Shown piece by piece: positions 6,573 to 9,929 of a stretch of DNA of 9,929 bases; within the stretch, counting starts at the first letter, position 1; each line of letters starts with the position of its first letter. The notes below the pieces were generated by a model, which was not told the origin of the DNA, did not search any database, and saw only the letters and a list, made by a program, of their open reading frames with translations. Source of the stretch: CAYJBH01 sp964370765 (GTDB lineage: Bacteria; Bacillota; Clostridia; Oscillospirales; Ruminococcaceae); contig CAYJKW010000077.1 in assembly GCA_964370765.1 (NCBI GenBank), positions 1 through 9,929 on the forward strand, read 5' to 3'. Made by a program: the position numbers and the translations under genes.

Positions 6573-7485
6573 AAACAAGATAATAATAATATGCGGTGCC
6601 ACTGCAACCGGTAAGTCCGCTTTGGCAGTTGCAATAGCAAAGCTGATTGATGCCGAGGTTGTTTCGGCCGATTCTATGCAGATATATAAAGGGCTTGATG
6701 TAGGCACTGCAAAAATTACACAGCAGGAAATGCAGGGGGTGCCACACCATTTGCTAAATATTATAGAGCCGGATGTTCATTTTAGTGTTGCAGACTATGT
6801 AAAGCTTGCAAGGCCTATAATAGACGATATTTTTAATAGGGATAAAAAAGTTATAATTTGTGGCGGAACCGGCCTATATATCGATGCAGTTTGTGATGGA
6901 CGTGAATTTTTAGAAAATGATCTGCAACCTGAAATAATTAATATGTTAAATAACACCAATACAACGCAACTTTATGATAGACTAAAGGTTCTTGATAATG
7001 TTTCAGCCGAAAGGATTCATCCAAATAATCGCAAAAGGTTAATCAGAGCACTTTATATAACCCTTACACATGGCAAACCATTTTCGCAGGTTGGAGAGGA
7101 AGCATTGCCGAGCAAACCACCATTTAATCGTTTAGTTTTTCACTGCAACTACCCTGATAGGCAGCTACTATACTCTGCTATAGAGGGCAGGGTGGATAGT
7201 ATGCTTAGATCCGGACTGTTAAAAGAGGCTCAACATGTTTATAATAACCGACTTGAGTTTACAACTGCCGCCGCCGCAATAGGCTATAAGGAATTTTTTC
7301 CATATATAGAGGGGGATAGCTGTCAAGACGAATGTATTGTAAAGCTAAAGCAAGCTACACGTAACTATGCAAAACGGCAGCTAAGTTGGTTTAACCGTTA
7401 TAGTGATGCCAACATTATTGATGTTACTAAACAAGATACTTTTAAAACTATCGTTCTACCGTTGCTAAAGGAATTTTATAGTTGA
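6559..7485 (+). CDS. miaA: MiaA, tRNA dimethylallyltransferase
   Basis: MiaA transfers a dimethylallyl group from DMAPP to N6 of A37 in UNN-reading tRNAs, making i6A37, the substrate of MiaB encoded upstream. With the TTG start at 6559 it has 308 residues, typical of the family, and the P-loop GATATGKS falls at 13-20 as expected. The strongly conserved DSMQIYKGLDVGTAK segment (38-52) follows, then GVPHHLL, GGTGLYIDAV, NNRKRLIRALYI and a C-terminal AIGYKEFF..., ATRNYAKRQLSWF. A start at TTG 6532 would add nine residues but lacks a ribosome binding site. The gene overlaps mutL by 14 bases and the next gene by 4 bases (TTGA), implying co-transcription and coupled translation. In B. subtilis and E. 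coli miaA is followed by hfq; it is not here. Confidence 0.96.
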   Translation: MKDLRNKIIIICGATATGKSALAVAIAKLIDAEVVSADSMQIYKGLDVGTAKITQQEMQGVPHHLLNIIEPDVHFSVADYVKLARPIIDDIFNRDKKVIICGGTGLYIDAVCDGREFLENDLQPEIINMLNNTNTTQLYDRLKVLDNVSAERIHPNNRKRLIRALYITLTHGKPFSQVGEEALPSKPPFNRLVFHCNYPDRQLLYSAIEGRVDSMLRSGLLKEAQHVYNNRLEFTTAAAAIGYKEFFPYIEGDSCQDECIVKLKQATRNYAKRQLSWFNRYSDANIIDVTKQDTFKTIVLPLLKEFYS

Positions 7486-8717
7486 AACTTTTTAGATTAA
7501 GATTATTTAGATATTTAAAGAAGGGCGTCTTCTTTCTTTTTCTAATACCTGTGGTTTACTTTGGAATACAGGTCTATATTGCTTTCCAAAACAACTACAT
7601 TACCCAGATTGCAGTGGAGCATGAGCTTAGCGAGAGTATTACAACTACAGGTCTTGCAGTCAGGGACGAACTGCTAATAGCTGGAAATACCACTAACATA
7701 CTTCGATATATCCCGCAAGAGGGCGAAAGAGTAAGCACCGGTAGTGAGATTGCCTATGTTTTTTCTGATATTAACACAGCGCAGGATAATGTGCGACTAT
7801 CACGAGAGATTCAGATGTTAGAAACTCTTGAGGACTCCTCTACTACACAGGAAAACTTAGTAAGCGATATCTCAAACATATCCAAACAGCAAATCAGTGC
7901 ATATTACTCGTTGCTTGATGTTCTTAACTCAGGCACACTATCAAATATACATGAGCCAAAAAATGATCTTCTATTAAATTATAACAGGATGCAACTGGCA
8001 ATGGATGTTGCGTATAATCCCTCCGCCGCTTTATCACAGTCAAGTGCAACTGTTGAAATGTTACAGCTTCAAACACAGCCTGATAGTATAATTACCTCTG
8101 ATGATGTAGGCTACTTTGTTAGAGATACAGACGGAGGCGAAACTGTATTTAGCAAGGAAACGGCAGCACAGTGGAATATTGATGAACTAACCACAGCAAT
8201 TGACACCGCACAAAACCTAACTCCTGCACAAGGTAATATTGGCAAGTTAATACTCGATTACAGGTGGGACTATTACTGTATATTGCCAGAAATAGATAGC
8301 AGTAGATTAAATGTTGGCGCAGACTATGAAATAGTTTTTGATGATATCGCCGGCGAGCCTATTCCGGTTGAACTTGTACGCATGGATGATCCGGACGAAA
8401 ATGGCCAGACATTGTTACAGTTTAGCTGTGAGACATTAACCCCTGAGGTGGCAAATATTAGGCAATCAGATGCGCAGATTATTATAAGAAATTTCAGTGG
8501 CATAAGAGTAAGCCGTGATGCACTTAGAATTGTTGATGGCGAAAAGGGTGTATATGTTCAGTTTGGCAACCTGATTCAGTTTAAAAATATAGCTCCTATG
8601 TTTGAGAATGAGGAATATATGCTTTTACCATTTAACTCCGACGAGGAGAATGAGGTTGAATTGTACGATTTAATAGTTATAGAAGGACGAAATTTGTATG
8701 ATGGAAAATTCTTATAA
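7482..8717 (+). CDS. HlyD-like single-pass membrane protein
   Basis: This 411-residue protein has a short basic cytoplasmic N-terminus (residues 1-14), one hydrophobic transmembrane segment at about 15-35, and a large outer part. Residues 45-95 look like a lipoyl/barrel-type half-domain of the HlyD/membrane-fusion family (GLAVRDE... IPQEGERVSTGSEIAYVFSD). A charged helical stretch at about 100-150 could form a short hairpin. A C-terminal beta-rich domain includes VSRDALRIVDGEKGVYV (ending near 359). HlyD proteins normally link an ABC or MFS exporter to the outside, but no transporter is encoded nearby. It starts with TTG in a TTGA overlap with the miaA stop; AAAGGA at 7467-7472 is 9 bases upstream. 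It overlaps yggS by 20 bases. Similar proteins occur beside YggS and SepF genes in clostridia as far as I recall, hinting at an envelope or division role. The function is unknown. Confidence 0.7.
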   Translation: MKLFRLRLFRYLKKGVFFLFLIPVVYFGIQVYIAFQNNYITQIAVEHELSESITTTGLAVRDELLIAGNTTNILRYIPQEGERVSTGSEIAYVFSDINTAQDNVRLSREIQMLETLEDSSTTQENLVSDISNISKQQISAYYSLLDVLNSGTLSNIHEPKNDLLLNYNRMQLAMDVAYNPSAALSQSSATVEMLQLQTQPDSIITSDDVGYFVRDTDGGETVFSKETAAQWNIDELTTAIDTAQNLTPAQGNIGKLILDYRWDYYCILPEIDSSRLNVGADYEIVFDDIAGEPIPVELVRMDDPDENGQTLLQFSCETLTPEVANIRQSDAQIIIRNFSGIRVSRDALRIVDGEKGVYVQFGNLIQFKNIAPMFENEEYMLLPFNSDEENEVELYDLIVIEGRNLYDGKFL

Positions 8718-9405
8718 TTACATCGCCGATAATATAAAAAAAATAGAACAAAATATTACAAGGGCGGCAGAAAAATCAGGACGAAAAAGGGAAGATATCA
8801 CCCTTTTAGCAGTAACGAAAACAGTTCCGGTACAGGCTATTAATGAGGCCTTAAAATGTGGTATATCATGTGTAGGCGAAAATTATGTATCAGAGCTTGT
8901 TTCCAAAGCACCGGAAATTAACTGCAATAATATACAGATGATAGGTCATCTTCAAAGTAATAAAATACGAACCCTTTTACCTCACATTACAATGCTTCAA
9001 ACACTTGATAGTATTAAGCTTGCAACCAAACTTGAAGCTGAACTTTTAAAACAGAATAAAAAATTAGATGTTTTAATCGAGGTTAATATAGCAGCCGAAC
9101 AGAGCAAAAGTGGTATATTGGTATCAGATCTTGATAAATTAGTCGAACAGATTGAAAAATCGACATATTTACAGCTTCGTGGGCTTATGTGCATACCACC
9201 TTATAATAAATCCGGCACTTTAGAAAAATATTTTAGCGATATGTTTAATCTATATATTGACATTAAGAGTAAAAAGAGGCATAATATAGATAATATTGAT
9301 ATTTTATCCATGGGTATGTCGAACGATTATGAGGCAGCAATAGTTAATNNNNNNNNNNCAAATCTTGTTAGAGTCGGGAGTGCTATCTTTGGTGACAGAA
9401 TTTAA
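8698..9405 (+). CDS. yggS: YggS/YlmE-family pyridoxal phosphate homeostasis protein
   Basis: YggS (PLPBP, YlmE in Bacillus) is a cytoplasmic PLP-binding single-domain TIM barrel that buffers vitamin B6 pools and affects amino and keto acid metabolism; it has no established catalytic activity. The PLP lysine is K41 in LLAVTKTVP. Other hallmarks are GENYVSE, MIGHLQSNK (81-89), LIEVNIAAEQSKSGI, LRGLMCIPP, SMGMSNDYEAA (204-214) and VRVGSAIFGDR at the end. It starts at ATG 8698, followed by a second ATG at 8701; AAGGA at 8683-8687 favours the first. It overlaps the HlyD-like gene by 20 bases. Ten Ns (9349-9358) hide part of the phosphate-binding Gly region, so the 235-residue length is nominal and is probably about 233. 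In Firmicutes yggS/ylmE commonly precedes sepF, as here. Confidence 0.95.
   Translation: MMENSYNYIADNIKKIEQNITRAAEKSGRKREDITLLAVTKTVPVQAINEALKCGISCVGENYVSELVSKAPEINCNNIQMIGHLQSNKIRTLLPHITMLQTLDSIKLATKLEAELLKQNKKLDVLIEVNIAAEQSKSGILVSDLDKLVEQIEKSTYLQLRGLMCIPPYNKSGTLEKYFSDMFNLYIDIKSKKRHNIDNIDILSMGMSNDYEAAIVNXXXXNLVRVGSAIFGDRI
9257..9285 (+). promoter_or_regulatory. Candidate sigma-A promoter inside yggS, upstream of sepF
   Basis: A perfect TTGACA (9257-9262) is followed after exactly 17 bases by CATAAT (9280-9285), 5/6 to consensus, in an AT-rich part of yggS. Transcription would begin near 9292, about 128 bases before sepF. The C at the first -10 position weakens the call. Confidence 0.33.
9349..9358. 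other. Assembly gap (10 Ns) in yggS
   Basis: Ten undetermined bases fall between AAIVN and NLVRVG of YggS. The frame is kept across them. The family pattern 'AI-x-x-G-A-N-x-VR' suggests that only about four bases are really missing, so the length is likely a placeholder. Confidence 0.95.
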
Positions 9406-9419
9406 AAAAGGAGAACAAG

Positions 9420-9863
9420 ATGGGATTATTTGATAAGATGAAAGAGTTTGTCGGCCTGCCGTCTGAAAATGAGTATGACGATGATATGGATATTATAACC
9501 AGCCATTCAAAAGAATATGAGGAAGAGCGCCCTGCGCCGGATACAACAAAACGTAATAAGGTAGTAAATATTAATGCTACTACCCAACTTCAGGTTGTTT
9601 TAGCAAAACCTGAAAAATTTGATGATGCAACAGCCGTTGCAGATCATCTGAACGCAAAGCGTACCGTTGTACTTAATCTTGAAACAGCCCCCAAAGAGGT
9701 TAGCCGCCGTTTAATCGACTTTTTAACCGGTGTTGCATATGCAAATAAGGGTAATATACAGCTTGTTGCTAACTCCACTTTTATTATCACCCCCTACAAC
9801 GTTGACTTTATGGACAACAATATACTGGGTGAGCTTGAGAATAATGGTCTATATTTTAACTGA
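9420..9863 (+). CDS. sepF: SepF, cell division protein
   Basis: SepF is a cytoplasmic, membrane-associated partner of FtsZ that bundles or rings protofilaments and anchors the Z-ring in Gram-positive bacteria and cyanobacteria. The 147 residues are typical (about 150). An amphipathic N-terminal helix GLFDKMKEFVGL (2-13) is the membrane anchor. A disordered acidic linker covers about 15-50 (DDDMD, EEER). The conserved beta/alpha domain starts at VVNINATTQLQVVLAKPEKF, continues with RTVVLNLETAPKEVSRRLIDFLTGVAYA and ends with NSTFIITPYNVDF. The start is ATG 9420 with AAGGAG at 9408-9413, six bases upstream. It lies 14 bases after yggS and 22 bases before the next gene, with no terminator on either side, so it is probably co-transcribed with both. 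Confidence 0.96.
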   Translation: MGLFDKMKEFVGLPSENEYDDDMDIITSHSKEYEEERPAPDTTKRNKVVNINATTQLQVVLAKPEKFDDATAVADHLNAKRTVVLNLETAPKEVSRRLIDFLTGVAYANKGNIQLVANSTFIITPYNVDFMDNNILGELENNGLYFN

Positions 9864-9885
9864 TTGTTTATCGTAGGGAGGTTAT

Positions 9886-9929
9886 ATGCTTAGTTTAGAA
9901 CAGATTAAATCTGTCACCTTTGACAGAAT
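9886..9929 (+). CDS. Probable DivIVA-family protein (5' end only)
   Basis: An ATG at 9886 follows GGGAGG (9876-9881) by 4 bases and opens a frame that runs to the window edge. The 14 readable residues, MLSLEQIKSVTFDR, resemble the first strand and helix of DivIVA-domain proteins (pattern ML-x-x-x-x-I-x-x-x-x-F). Position after yggS-sepF is where divIVA lies in Firmicutes, sometimes with ylmG and ylmH in between; those are absent between sepF and this gene. DivIVA marks curved membrane at poles and septa. The stretch is too short to be certain: the gene start is well supported, while the product rests on pattern and synteny. Confidence 0.65.
   Translation, partial: MLSLEQIKSVTFDR

Noticed and set aside
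6421..6750. Open frames on the - strand across the mutL/miaA junction, with a hydrophobic, Tyr-rich translation.
   Set aside because: They are opposite two well-supported genes, and their composition is what reverse translation of Ile/Asn-rich codons gives.
8200..8228. Another TTGACA (8200-8205) within the HlyD-like gene as a promoter for yggS.
   Set aside because: No -10-like hexamer occurs at 16-18 bases; the same holds for TTGACA at 2990-2995 in mutS.
1..9929. Search for CRISPR arrays, insertion sequences, tRNA/rRNA genes, toxin-antitoxin pairs or phage genes.
   Set aside because: No regularly spaced repeats, transposase-like proteins, tRNA-like cloverleaf or such genes were seen; the strand is almost fully filled with housekeeping genes.

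Overview
The window looks like chromosomal housekeeping DNA from a low- to mid-GC Firmicute of the class Clostridia, probably an uncultured relative of the Oscillospiraceae/Ruminococcaceae. Three things point there: the gene order uvrA-miaB-YlbF family-mutS-mutL-miaA, strong GGAGG-type ribosome binding sites with frequent TTG starts, and a following YggS-SepF-DivIVA division block. A run of 10 Ns inside yggS suggests a draft or metagenome assembly. This placement is inference from protein resemblance and synteny; no search was run.

Every gene is on the + strand and there is almost no non-coding DNA. Bases 1-161 are the 3' end of uvrA (nucleotide excision repair). miaB (185-1576) follows, then a small YlbF/YmcA-family gene with a cysteine-rich tail (1580-1984). 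The only sizeable intergenic stretch (1985-2094) holds a terminator-like hairpin, a possible promoter and an alternative RNA pairing. mutS (2095-4713), mutL (4710-6572), miaA (6559-7485), a HlyD-like membrane protein (7482-8717) and yggS (8698-9405) then run as one unbroken series of overlapping genes. sepF (9420-9863) and the first codons of a probable divIVA-family gene (from 9886) close the window.

Three themes are interleaved. MutS and MutL form the mismatch repair core, and MutL carries the endonuclease motif expected where MutH is absent. MiaA and MiaB make the two successive modifications of A37 in tRNAs (i6A, then ms2i6A). YggS, SepF and DivIVA belong to the envelope and division cluster of Gram-positive bacteria. 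The HlyD-like protein sits exactly where the repair/tRNA block meets the division block and is the least understood gene here.

I found no mobile element, CRISPR array, toxin-antitoxin or defence system, and nothing that makes a convincing new system. The points most worth a second look are the mutS leader, the Cys tail of the YlbF-family protein, the HlyD-like gene, possible promoters inside the 3' ends of uvrA and yggS, and the probable mis-sized assembly gap in yggS.
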